DNA from: RCIO01 sp035555795
GTDB lineage: Bacteria > Pseudomonadota > Alphaproteobacteria > Rhizobiales > Rhizobiaceae
Assembly (NCBI GenBank): GCA_035555795.1
Contig: DATMGE010000079.1
Coordinates: 1 to 47,927, forward strand
Length of the DNA: 47,927 bases
Direction of reading: 5' to 3'
Shown here: piece after piece, positions 1 through 8,900 of the stretch
How the letters are laid out: every line of letters starts with the position of its first letter
Numbering within the stretch: position 1 is the first letter of the stretch
Program-made: the position numbers and the translations under genes
Notes under the pieces: generated by a model
Seen by the model: only the letters and a program-made list of their open reading frames with translations
Database searches by the model: none
What the model was told of the DNA's origin: nothing

Positions 1-2
1 GC

Positions 3-1400
3 GTCAGCACCGTCCTGTCTTCCCCATTGTCGGTCACCGTTGCCAAGAGCCTCGTCGCCACCGTCATTGTCGGCGTTCTGCTCATCCTTGTCTCGCTGGT
101 GAAGCCGTTCCGCGCTGAAGACGGCAGCGCCAAGGCCTGGCCGGTTCTGGTGCGCTATCTGCTGCGCGCGATCGGTGCGGTCACGATCATCGCCGCCTTC
201 CTCGGCTATATCGGCTTCGCGCGCTTCGTCTCGCAGCAGGTCGTCATCACCGGCGGCATATTGGCGACGATGTATATCGGCTTCCTGTCGGCGCGCGGCC
301 TGTCGGATCTCGGCGCATTGCGCGAGACGACGCTCGGCCGCCGCCTGCTCGACCGGATGAAACTCGATGAATCGGCGGAGGACCAGGTCGGTCTGGCGCT
401 CAGCATCGTCATCTACGTGCTCGTGCTTGCCATCGGCATCCCGCCCATCCTGCTGCAATGGGGCTTCCAGTGGGGCGATATCGGCACGTGGGTGGCCGGC
501 GTGGTGCGGGAAGTGCGCATCGGCTCCATCTCCATCTCCATGGTCGGCATCTTCACCGGCATCGTCGTCTTCATCCTCGGCTATTTCTTCACCCGCTGGT
601 TCCAGGGCTGGCTCGACGACTCCGTCATGGCGCGCGGCCGCGTCGATGCCGGCGTGCGCAATTCCATCCGCACGGTCGTCGGCTATGCCGGCCTTGCCGT
701 CGCGGCGCTGATCGGCATTTCGGCGGCGGGCATCAACCTGTCGAGCCTCGCTCTGGTGGCCGGCGGCCTGTCGCTCGGCATCGGCTTCGGCCTGCAGAAC
801 ATCGTCCAGAATTTCGTCTCCGGCCTGATCCTGCTGGCGGAGCGGCCGTTCAAGGCCGGCGACTGGATCGTGGCAGGCTCCGTCAGCGGCACGGTCAAGA
901 AGATCAGCGTGCGCGCGACCGAGATCGAGACGTTTCAGCGCCAGACCGTGATCCTGCCGAATTCGGAACTCATCAACGCTGCCGTCGGCAACTGGACGCA
1001 CCGCAACAAGCTCGGCCGCGTGGAGGTGAAGATCAACGTCGCCTATGGCAGCGACGTGCGCCGCGTGCAGGCGCTGCTGCTGGACGTGGCGCGAGGGCAC
1101 CCTTCGGTCCTGCGCAATCCCGAGCCGGCGGTGATCTTCACCAATATCGCCGACACCGGCCTCGAATTCGAGATCCGCGTCTTCGTGGCCGATATTACCG
1201 GCGGTCTCGGTGTACAGAACACGTTGCGCATGGCGGTCTACGAAGCGCTTCTGGCCGAGGACATCGTCATTCCCTATGCGCCGCGCGCATTTTATCCCGA
1301 GCCGCCACCCGAAGCGGAACCGCCGGCGGAGGAGCCCGAACCACTCGCCGAGGCAACGAAGCGGCCGAGACCGCCCCGCGGCAAGTCGGACGCCGAATGA
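3..1400 (+). CDS. MscS-family mechanosensitive channel, C-terminal part (5' end outside the window)
   Basis: This is the end of a small-conductance mechanosensitive channel of the inner membrane, which opens under membrane tension to release solutes. The frame is open to the first base, so the true start lies upstream; a TTG at 27 is not a convincing start. About 465 residues are visible. Several hydrophobic segments fill the first two thirds, followed by the MscS pore helix and beta-domain signature (GLGFGLQNIVQNFVSGL, then LLAERPFKAGDWI, encoded near 780-870) and the C-terminal mixed domain. A proline/glutamate-rich tail ends the protein. The many upstream membrane segments suggest one of the long MscS proteins, often with an N-terminal DUF3772 domain, but that part is not visible. 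The family call is secure; the full architecture is not. Confidence 0.9.
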   Translation, partial: VSTVLSSPLSVTVAKSLVATVIVGVLLILVSLVKPFRAEDGSAKAWPVLVRYLLRAIGAVTIIAAFLGYIGFARFVSQQVVITGGILATMYIGFLSARGLSDLGALRETTLGRRLLDRMKLDESAEDQVGLALSIVIYVLVLAIGIPPILLQWGFQWGDIGTWVAGVVREVRIGSISISMVGIFTGIVVFILGYFFTRWFQGWLDDSVMARGRVDAGVRNSIRTVVGYAGLAVAALIGISAAGINLSSLALVAGGLSLGIGFGLQNIVQNFVSGLILLAERPFKAGDWIVAGSVSGTVKKISVRATEIETFQRQTVILPNSELINAAVGNWTHRNKLGRVEVKINVAYGSDVRRVQALLLDVARGHPSVLRNPEPAVIFTNIADTGLEFEIRVFVADITGGLGVQNTLRMAVYEALLAEDIVIPYAPRAFYPEPPPEAEPPAEEPEPLAEATKRPRPPRGKSDAE

Positions 1401-1497
1401 TCCGTTCAGTTGCGGTTCAGCTTCGCGGCCGTATAAGATTGTCGAACGCGGGCGATCCGTCCGCGCAAGAAGAGGCGGTGGCGACACCGGAAATGCA

Positions 1498-1761
1498 ATG
1501 AAGACAGTTGCCTTGACCTTTGCTGCGATCCTTGCCGGAACGGCGACATCGCTGGCGGCAAGCGCGACCAATACCGACAGCGAGCCGCGCACCATCGTCG
1601 TGACGGAAGGCGGCACGCAGTCCGAACTTCTGATCGCTGCTGGCGAAACCATCCAGTTCTGCCCCAATGGCTGCTTCGTCACCATGCCCAATGGCGACCG
1701 CGAGGCGCTGACCGGCGGCGAGGCGATCGAAATCACCGGCGGCCGCGCACGCTTCCGCTAG
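1498..1761 (+). CDS. Small secreted protein of unknown function
   Basis: An 87-residue protein with a clear Sec signal peptide: a positive start (MKT), a hydrophobic core and an Ala-x-Ala type cleavage region near residues 20-24. The mature part, about 63 residues, has two cysteines in a CPNGC motif that could form a disulphide, followed by MPNGDRE. I do not recognise a named family, although similar small periplasmic proteins occur in Rhizobiales. The start at 1498 is chosen because it begins the signal peptide; the frame is open much further upstream but only as an overlap with the channel gene. It lies 97 bases after the channel gene and is followed by an intergenic repeat. Confidence 0.65.
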   Translation: MKTVALTFAAILAGTATSLAASATNTDSEPRTIVVTEGGTQSELLIAAGETIQFCPNGCFVTMPNGDREALTGGEAIEITGGRARFR

Positions 1762-1870
1762 GGCATGTATCCCGAAAGCGGGAACCGGTTTCGGGATAAA
1801 GACATGCGTGAAAACAAGGAACTAAAGCGTGGGAAGCGCATCTGAAAGATCGCGACACGCTTTAGTTCTC
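1762..1870. repeat. Rhizobiales-type palindromic intergenic repeat
   Basis: Directly after a stop codon lies a structured element. It starts with a short hairpin (CCCGAAAGCGGG and TTTCGGG around 1770-1796), then GACATGCGTGAAAACAAGGA, then a perfect 11-bp inverted repeat: ACTAAAGCGTG at 1821-1831 and CACGCTTTAGT at 1856-1866. The wording (gcatg...ggtttcggataa.gacatgcgt.aaaacaa..a.taaagcg) resembles dispersed intergenic elements common in Mesorhizobium and relatives, as recalled. It could act as an mRNA end or stabiliser. The remaining bases to 2020 show no gene. Confidence 0.6.
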
Positions 1871-2020
1871 GCGCCGGCAGCTTTGCTCCGGATCGTCCCC
1901 GACGCCTGCCGGTTTCGGGGACGAAGCATGTGTGGCGGCAGCTTCTCCAGTCGCGAAAACGTGAACCGATGACGTCTCCGGCTGCTAGGCAGTGCCCCTG
2001 AATGACGTCATCATTCTTCC

Positions 2021-2887
2021 ATGGAACGCCGATTCACTAGCCTTCGCCTTGTGAATGTCACCATCGCCGCGCTGGCAGCCAGTGTTCTTGCCGCGCTCGC
2101 GCCGCCTCCAGCCAAGGCACAGGAAGCCGTCGACGTCGAACTCGTGCTGGCCGTCGATGTCTCCCTCTCAATGTCCTATGACGAGCTGAAGATCCAGCGC
2201 GAGGGCTATGCGGCGGCATTGACGCATGACCATGTGCTGAATGCCATCGGCGACGGGATGCACGGCAAGATCGCCGTCACCTATTTCGAATGGGCGGGCG
2301 AGGGGTCGCAACATCTGATCGTCCCGTGGACCGTCATCGCCTCGCGCGCAGATGCGGAGGCGGTGGCTGCGAAGATCAGTGCCAATCCGCCCAACAGCGC
2401 CCGGCGCACCTCCATCTCCAGCGGTCTGCGCTATGCGCACGACCTCTTCGCCGAATCGGCCTTTCGCGGCGCGAAGCGGGTCATCGACGTGTCAGGCGAC
2501 GGGCCGAACAATCAGGGCGAATGGGTGGATGTCGTGCGCGACCAGATCGTCGAGCGTGGCATCGTCATCAATGGCTTGCCGCTGATGACGCGCGGCGGGT
2601 CGGGCAGCGCTTTCGATATTACCGACCTCGACAGATATTATGAGCACTGCGTCACCGGCGGCCCTGGCTCATTCGTCGTGCCGGTCAATGACTGGCAGAA
2701 TTTTCCCGAAGCCGTGCGGCGCAAGCTGGTGATGGAGATTGCCGGCCTCACGCCGGCCCCCTGGTCATATGGCGCGCTTGCACCGGCGGACGCGCAACCG
2801 CTCATTCGCGTCGCCGAAACGCCCTATGACTGCCAGGTCGGCGAGAAGCGGTGGCGTGGCCGCTCCTGGGATTGGGATACGCCCTGA
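2021..2887 (+). CDS. Secreted DUF1194 protein with von Willebrand A domain
   Basis: A 288-residue exported protein. An N-terminal signal peptide (hydrophobic stretch about residues 13-30, ending near KAQEA) precedes a von Willebrand factor A fold. The metal-ion-dependent adhesion motif is visible as DVSLSM near residues 46-51, followed by a conserved VSGDGPNNQGE segment near residues 159-169. This arrangement is typical of DUF1194, a family of secreted or periplasmic proteins of unknown function widespread in alphaproteobacteria. No partner is encoded next to it. No strong ribosome site precedes the ATG, but this start gives a complete signal peptide. Confidence 0.88.
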   Translation: MERRFTSLRLVNVTIAALAASVLAALAPPPAKAQEAVDVELVLAVDVSLSMSYDELKIQREGYAAALTHDHVLNAIGDGMHGKIAVTYFEWAGEGSQHLIVPWTVIASRADAEAVAAKISANPPNSARRTSISSGLRYAHDLFAESAFRGAKRVIDVSGDGPNNQGEWVDVVRDQIVERGIVINGLPLMTRGGSGSAFDITDLDRYYEHCVTGGPGSFVVPVNDWQNFPEAVRRKLVMEIAGLTPAPWSYGALAPADAQPLIRVAETPYDCQVGEKRWRGRSWDWDTP

Positions 2888-2930
2888 CCGCATCGTGGGT
2901 CGGCGGACCGCTCGGCAGCGGCGAGGCGTG

Positions 2931-4733
2931 TCAGCCCCGCGCCGCCTCCACCACGCGGTCTGATCCCGCATAGAGCTCGTCCACCAGTTCGGCACGGTTG
3001 CGCAGCACGGCGCGCTGATTGAGCGAGCCCTTGTCGGTCAGCTCGCCGGCATCCATCGATGGCGGTTCCGCCACGATCAGCAGACGGCGCACGCGGTTGG
3101 ACGAACCGGTGGATTTCGCCGCCAGCGCCGTCAGTTTTTCCTTCAGGGCGGCATTGAAAGCCGGGTCGCCAACCTTTGACGGATCCTTGGGGAAGAAGAG
3201 TGCGCCGAGATAGGGCTTGTCCGCGCCGGTGATCGCCACCTCGCGCACCAGATCGCCGAAATGCTCGATCAGCGTCATGCGCAGCGCGCCGGTGTTCACC
3301 CAGGTGCCGGTATCGAGCTTGAAGTTCTCGGCCGTGCGGCCGTCGAAGCGGAAACCCTTGGTGAGATCATCCGGGTCGACCGGCAGCAGCGCGTCGCCGA
3401 AGCAGTAGAAGCCCTCTTCATCGAACACCTTGGCCGACAGTTCCGGCTGGCGCCAGTAGCCGGTCATGATGTTGGGGCCCTTCACCCGCGCATCGAGCTT
3501 GCCGTCCATCGGCACGAGCTTGAGCGTCACGCCCGGCACCGGCAGCCCGACATTGCCGGCGCTTTCCTGCGGCGTGATGCAATAGATGGCGCCCGGCGCC
3601 GTCTCGGTCGCGCCGAGCCCGGTGCCGATGACGATGCGCGTGCCGGTGGTTTCCACCGCGAGCCGCTCCAGCGCGTCCCACAGGTGCTGCGACAGCGATG
3701 CGCCCGCATACCAGAGCATTTTGAGGTCGCGGAAGAAATTCTCCCGCAGATCCTTGTCTTCCTCGAGATAGGGGATCAGCGCATCGAAGCCGGTCGGCAC
3801 GTTGAAGTACCAGGTCGGCGAAACCTCTTTCAGATTACGAACCGTCTTCCACGTATCCGCTTTCGTGGGCCGGCCGTCATCGATGTGGAACGTGCCGCCG
3901 CTGAACATGGTCATGAAGAAGACCTTGTTGCCGCCTGCCGTATGGTTCCATGGCGCCCAGTCGAGAATGACCGGCGGCTCATCCTTGAGGAATGCGAAGG
4001 ATTCGCGCGTCTGCACCTGATTGACGCAGATCATGCGGTGCGTGTTGGGCACCGCCTTCGGGCTGCCGGTCGAACCCGAGGTGAAGAGGAATTTCGCCAC
4101 CGTGTCGCCGGTGATGCGCGCATTCGCCTCGTCCACCGCAGCGGTCGGCTCGGTTTCGAGCAGGCGGGCATAGGGGATCGCGCCATGATCCGCCGTGTCG
4201 GCGATGAACGGGATGCCCGGCGCCACCGCATTGATGGCCGGCGCGAATGCGCTGGCGTCGGCGGCGTAGATCATGCCGGGCGTGACGGCTTCGATCGTAT
4301 CGCGGAACCGCGCATAGTCGCCGCCCGCCAGCGAATAGGTGGGCGAGATCACGGCGCAGGCGACGCCTGCATACATCGCACCGAGTTCGATGGAGGCATG
4401 CTCGATGTCGTTGCCGGAGAGGATCGCGATTGGACGGTCTACGGAGAGGCCGGCGTCCAGCAGGTATTGGCCGATACGCCGCGCGCGCTCGAACATCTCA
4501 CCATAGGTGATCTTGCGCCAGTCGCCGCCGGTCTTGCGGTCGGCCAGGAAGACGCGATCCGGATCGGATTTTGCAAACGCTGCCAGTGGATCGGTGATGC
4601 GGACAGGATAGGGCGGTAGGGGGTGGCGCTCGGCGACATAGATCGTGCCATCCGCGCCAACCGAGATTTCCGGATTCTGCTTGAGGAACTTCGCCGCGCG
4701 CATCGGTGCGTTTGCCCAGGGTTTGTCAGACAT
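2931..4733 (-). CDS. Feruloyl-CoA synthase-type acyl-CoA ligase
   Basis: A 600-residue ANL-superfamily enzyme predicted to activate an aromatic (hydroxycinnamate-like) acid to its CoA thioester with ATP, via an acyl-adenylate. The phosphate-binding loop FTSGSTGSPKAV is at about residues 217-228. The adenylation core continues to a GTGLGATE segment and a FRFDGR hinge region, and the C-terminal domain carries the lysine in ELTDKGSLNQR. Length and sequence style match proteins annotated as feruloyl-CoA synthase in alphaproteobacteria. The start at 4733 is preceded by GAGAGGAGA; an upstream in-frame ATG at 4772 lacks such a site. It is read in the same direction as the LysR gene upstream, 177 bases away, with a candidate operator between. 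No enoyl-CoA hydratase/aldolase (Ech) accompanies it, so the exact substrate is open. Confidence 0.85.
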   Translation of the reverse strand: MSDKPWANAPMRAAKFLKQNPEISVGADGTIYVAERHPLPPYPVRITDPLAAFAKSDPDRVFLADRKTGGDWRKITYGEMFERARRIGQYLLDAGLSVDRPIAILSGNDIEHASIELGAMYAGVACAVISPTYSLAGGDYARFRDTIEAVTPGMIYAADASAFAPAINAVAPGIPFIADTADHGAIPYARLLETEPTAAVDEANARITGDTVAKFLFTSGSTGSPKAVPNTHRMICVNQVQTRESFAFLKDEPPVILDWAPWNHTAGGNKVFFMTMFSGGTFHIDDGRPTKADTWKTVRNLKEVSPTWYFNVPTGFDALIPYLEEDKDLRENFFRDLKMLWYAGASLSQHLWDALERLAVETTGTRIVIGTGLGATETAPGAIYCITPQESAGNVGLPVPGVTLKLVPMDGKLDARVKGPNIMTGYWRQPELSAKVFDEEGFYCFGDALLPVDPDDLTKGFRFDGRTAENFKLDTGTWVNTGALRMTLIEHFGDLVREVAITGADKPYLGALFFPKDPSKVGDPAFNAALKEKLTALAAKSTGSSNRVRRLLIVAEPPSMDAGELTDKGSLNQRAVLRNRAELVDELYAGSDRVVEAARG

Positions 4734-4763
4734 GCATTCTCCTCTCACGCGGTCACCGCCTGC

Positions 4764-4773
4764 GGTATACAAT
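4764..4773. promoter_or_regulatory. Candidate GntR-type half operator upstream of the CoA ligase
   Basis: The sequence GGTATACAAT (reverse ATTGTATACC) lies about 30 bases upstream of the CoA-ligase start. It resembles TTGTA-TACAA type sites bound by FCD-family GntR regulators. Similar words occur at 14674-14685, 21747-21755 and 21867-21874, all upstream of catabolic genes of this island. No GntR gene is in the window. Confidence 0.3.
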
Positions 4774-4910
4774 CGCTGTCATAATGCGCTCGGTAGCACA
4801 TGCAAGTGCCGCGCATACAACTGAATGCGCTGCGCCACCCCTTCTATGTCGAAGCCCGTCGGTCTTGTTGGTGGGGATGGCTTCCACCGGCGGCATGACC
4901 CTCATGCCGA

Positions 4911-5816
4911 TTAGGAGGTCTTTGCGATGCGCCGGATCGACTGGACGAGGATCGACGCGGAGGGGGCCATCAGCCCCTTGCGCCGGCGATAGATGCGGAA
5001 GGCGCGCATCCAGTCGAGGTCGGGCACGTCGATACGGACGAATTCGCCGCGGTCCACCTCCGGCGCGACCAGCGGCAGCGGCATCCAGCACAATATGTCC
5101 TCGGCCGCCACGGCGGTCTTGATGACATGGACGGAACGCGAGACGATGCAGGGCATCTTCGGCTCGATCGCATGGTTGTGGAAGCGCCGCAGCCATTCGC
5201 GACCCACCGGCGTGCCGATGGGCGGCAGCGCCCAGTCCTGATGCGCTGTTTCCGCCAGCGTGACCCTGCCTTGCCGCGCGAGAGGATGGCTGGCGCGCGC
5301 GAAGGCCGATACCGTGTCGTGCAGCGCATCCGTGGTCGCCAGCGTGATCTCGTCATCGGCATAGGGCTCGGGCGATATGGCGATATCCACTTCGCCCGCC
5401 TTCAGGGCTTCCAGCAACAGGTCCTCCAGTTCCTCCACGATCTGGAACTGGACATCCGGATGTTTCCTGCGCGCCTCCGCGATCGCGCCGATCAGGAAGC
5501 CGCCGGTCACGCTGGCCACGCCGCCGACGCGCACGACGCCGCGGCTGGCGCCCTTCATCTGCGCGATCACGTCATTGGCGTTGCCTATCTCGGAGACCAG
5601 CAATTGCGCATAGGGCAGCAGCGCCTCGCCGAACACGGTGGGCCGCACGCCGCGCGTGGTGCGGTCGAACAGCGGCACGCCATAGCCTTCCTCGAGCAGG
5701 CGCAGCGTGCGGCTGAGCGCGGGCTGGGTTATGTTGAGGGCGTTCGCCGCCCGGCCGAGGCTGCCGCGTCTGGCGCATTCGAGCAGGACGGCGGCGGAAC
5801 GTGCATCCAAAGTCAT
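4911..5816 (-). CDS. LysR-family transcriptional regulator (paralogue 1)
   Basis: A 301-residue LysR-type regulator. The N-terminal winged helix-turn-helix is clear (AANALNITQPALSRTLRLLE, about residues 22-41), followed by the effector-binding domain from about residue 90. It is paralogous to the regulator at 27473-28402: both share the AEALNITQPA-like helix, the QMxGxxRGxVRV linker, the PYxDDxI(S/T)LA motif and a CWMPL segment. It is transcribed divergently from the decarboxylase-dehydrogenase gene at 5939, so regulation of that gene is likely. The effector is probably an aromatic acid from the pathway (inference). The shared leader in front of both paralogues suggests autoregulation. Confidence 0.9.
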   Translation of the reverse strand: MTLDARSAAVLLECARRGSLGRAANALNITQPALSRTLRLLEEGYGVPLFDRTTRGVRPTVFGEALLPYAQLLVSEIGNANDVIAQMKGASRGVVRVGGVASVTGGFLIGAIAEARRKHPDVQFQIVEELEDLLLEALKAGEVDIAISPEPYADDEITLATTDALHDTVSAFARASHPLARQGRVTLAETAHQDWALPPIGTPVGREWLRRFHNHAIEPKMPCIVSRSVHVIKTAVAAEDILCWMPLPLVAPEVDRGEFVRIDVPDLDWMRAFRIYRRRKGLMAPSASILVQSIRRIAKTS

Positions 5817-5839
5817 AAGCTGGTTTAATGGCTTTTTGG

Positions 5840-5854
5840 GATTTCATCAATTCC
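5840..5854 (-). promoter_or_regulatory. Conserved leader motif of LysR paralogue 1
   Basis: Read on the minus strand, GGAATTGATGAAATC begins exactly 38 bases before the LysR start codon. The second LysR gene has GGAATTGCTAAATC beginning exactly 38 bases before its own start (27435-27448). The ATTTCA half-site also appears in the palindrome at 28433-28449. This is a candidate LysR-binding site in the 122-base divergent promoter region. Confidence 0.4.
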
Positions 5855-5938
5855 TTGTTCAGGCGTGGCCTGTAAGGGTGAGGCAGCAAGAATGTCCCGG
5901 CACGTTGCGTCATTCAGCCGGGCGAGGGAGGTCTGCTT

Positions 5939-8900
5939 ATGAACCGGATGAACCCGGCCGCCGATTTCGGCACGATTGCGAAGAATTTGACCGTCGGCGA
6001 CGCGGTGTTCGATTTCCTGCGCCGTAACGGCATGACCAAGATTTTCGGCAATCCGGGCTCCACCGAACTGCCCATGTTCGTCAACGTCCCGGCCGATTTC
6101 TCCTATGCGCTGGGACTTCAGGAATCCATCGTCGTGGCGATGGCCGACGCTTATGCGCAGGTCACCAACAGGCCGGCCTTCGTGAACCTTCATTCGGCTG
6201 CCGGCCTCGGCCATGCGCTGGGCAATATCTATACCGCCTTCCGCAACCGCACGCCGCTCATCATCACCACGGGCCAGCAGGTGCGCGACCTGCTCCCCTA
6301 TGATCCGTTCCTCTTCAACGAGGCGCCGACCGAGTTTCCGAAACCCTATGTGAAATGGGCGGTGGAGCCCGCGCGGGCCGAAGATGTGCCGGCGGCCATC
6401 GCGCGCGCCTACTATCTCGCCATGCAGCCGCCGCGCGGGCCGGTGCTTGTCTCCGTGCCGCTCGATGACTGGGACAAGCCGGCGAAGCCGATTGTCGACC
6501 GCGATGTCAGCGAGGTGATGGGCCTCGATCCGTCGGCGCTTAACCGTATCGTGGAGCGCGTCGACCGCGCCCGCGCGCCGGTCATCGTGGCCGGCCCCGG
6601 CATCGACATCGACGGCGGCTGGGACGCGACCGTGCGCCTCGCCGAGCGGCTCCAGGCCAAGGTCTGGGTCAGCCCGCTCTCGGCCCGTTGCAGCTTCCCC
6701 GAGCGCCACCCACTCTTCGCCGGCTTCCTGCCGGCGCATCAGCCGGAACTGTCGCATTGCCTCGCGGGCTCGGATTTCGTGCTCGTCATGGGCGCGCCGG
6801 TCTTCACCTATCACTTCCCCGGCGATGGCGACCATGTGCCAGCGGGTGCCGAACTTTGCCTCATCACCGATGATCCCAAGCAGATCGCCGGCGCAGTGAC
6901 GGGCATGGCGGCGCTGGCAAACCTGCGCGTCGCGGCCGAGGCGATCGGCGAGCGGGTGCGCGAGCGGCCGCTGCGCAACGACGTGCCCGCACGCATCGTC
7001 CCCCGGGTCTCGCAGCCGGAAGGCATCACCAATGCGTATCTGTTCCAGACGCTGACCGACCTGCGCTCGCCCGACAGCATCGTCGTGGAGGAAGCGCCGA
7101 GCGCGCGCGGCGATCTGCACGACCATTTCCCGATCGAGCGGGCAGGCGGCTTCTTCGCCACCGCCAGCGGCGGTCTGGGCTATGGACTGCCGGCGGCGGT
7201 CGGCGCGGCTCTGACCAAGCCGGACAAGCCGATCATTTCCATCATGGGCGACGGATCGAGCCTCTACGCGATCCAGTCCCTGTGGTCGGCGGCCGAATAT
7301 GACGCGGACCTGCTGGTGGTGATCCTGAACAATGGCGGCTATGCTGCGCTGAAGGGTATTGCCGACAAGACCAATGCCGAGCGTGTCTCCGGCGTCGACA
7401 TCGGCCATGTGGATTTCGTCGCCATTGCCAAGGCGCAGGGCTGTCATGCCGAGCGCTGCGAAAAGGGTGCGGATCTCGCACCTCAACTACGGAACCTTCT
7501 GTCCATGAAGGGGCCGCGACTTTTGGAAGTTGTCCTGCAAAAGGAGGAAAAACCCATGAACGTGATGACAAAGCCGGTTGCCGCACAGCCCAAGGCGCCC
7601 GAGAAATTCTTCATCGGCGGCCGTTGGCTGGAGCCGATCTCCCGCCAGAAGCTCGACGTGGTGTCGCCCGTCACCGAGGAAGTGATCATTCGCTATCCCG
7701 AAGCCGGCCAGGCCGATATCGACCGCGCCGTCTCGGCTGCCCGCGATGCCTTCGACAATGGCCCCTGGCCGCGCATGGCGCCCTCGGAGCGTGCCCGCTA
7801 TCTGCGCAAGATCGCCGCGGTCCTGACCGAACGCCTGGACGATATCGCGACCGCCTGGACCACGCAGGTCGGCGCGCCGATCGGGCTCACCAAGAAGCTC
7901 GTCGGCCAGAACCCGCAGCTTTTCAACTACTTCGCTGACCTGATCGAGACCTATCCCTTCGTGGACGAGCGCAAGCGTGCCGATGGCGGCCGCGCTCGTG
8001 TGGTCAAGGAGCCGGTCGGCGTCTGCGCGGCGATCACGCCGTGGAACGCGCCGATGGTTCTGCTGAGCTACAAGATCGCCGCCGGCCTCGCTTCCGGCTG
8101 CACCTTCGTGTCCAAGCCGTCGCCCGAGACGCCGCTTGAGGCCTATATCCTCGCCGAGGCGATCGAGGCCGCCGGCCTGCCGGAAGGCGTGTTCAACCTC
8201 GTGCCGGCCGGCCGTGAGGGCGGCGACTACCTCGTCCGCCACAAGGGCATCGACAAGGTGGCCTTCACCGGCTCGACCGCTGCCGGCAAGCACATTGCCG
8301 CCGTCTGCGCCGAGCGCCTGGCGCGCGTCAGCCTGGAACTGGGCGGCAAGTCGGCCGCCGTGCTGCTGCCGGATGCAGACTTCAAGGCCGCTATGGCCAG
8401 CATCGTGCCTTATTCCATGCCGATCACCGGCCAGGTCTGCTTCTCGCTGACCCGCATTCTCGTGCCGGAGAGCCGCAAGCAGGAGTTCCTGGACGTCTAT
8501 CTCGGCATCGTTTCGGGCATCAAGGTCGGCGACCCGATGGACCCGGCGACCCAGATGGGCCCGCTCACCATGGCGCGCCAGCTCTCCCGCGTGCAGGGCT
8601 ATATCGAGGCCGGCCGCAATGAAGGCGCCACCATCGCCATCGGCGGCGGTCGCCCGCAGGGTCTCGACAAGGGCTACTTCATCGAGCCGACGGTCTTCAC
8701 CGACGTGCAGCCCGACATGAAGATCGCGCAGGAAGAGATCTTCGGCCCCGTCGTTTCGGTCATCACCTACACCGACGAGGAAGATGCGGTCCGCAAGGCG
8801 AACAATTCGCCCTACGGCCTTAACGCCTCGGTCTATTCGGCCGATGAGGACAAGGCCTATGCGGTCGCGCGCCGCATCCGCGCCGGCAACGTCACGGTCA

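Noticed and set aside
2931..4733. Classic CoA-dependent ferulate-to-vanillin pathway (Fcs plus Ech)
   Set aside because: No enoyl-CoA hydratase/aldolase gene is encoded anywhere in the window, so the classic pair cannot be claimed.
7541..7558. Programmed ribosomal frameshift at the fusion junction
   Set aside because: The frames of both enzymes are already joined, the A-run is only five long and no stimulatory structure was seen; a simple indel, assembly slip or true fusion explains the junction better.
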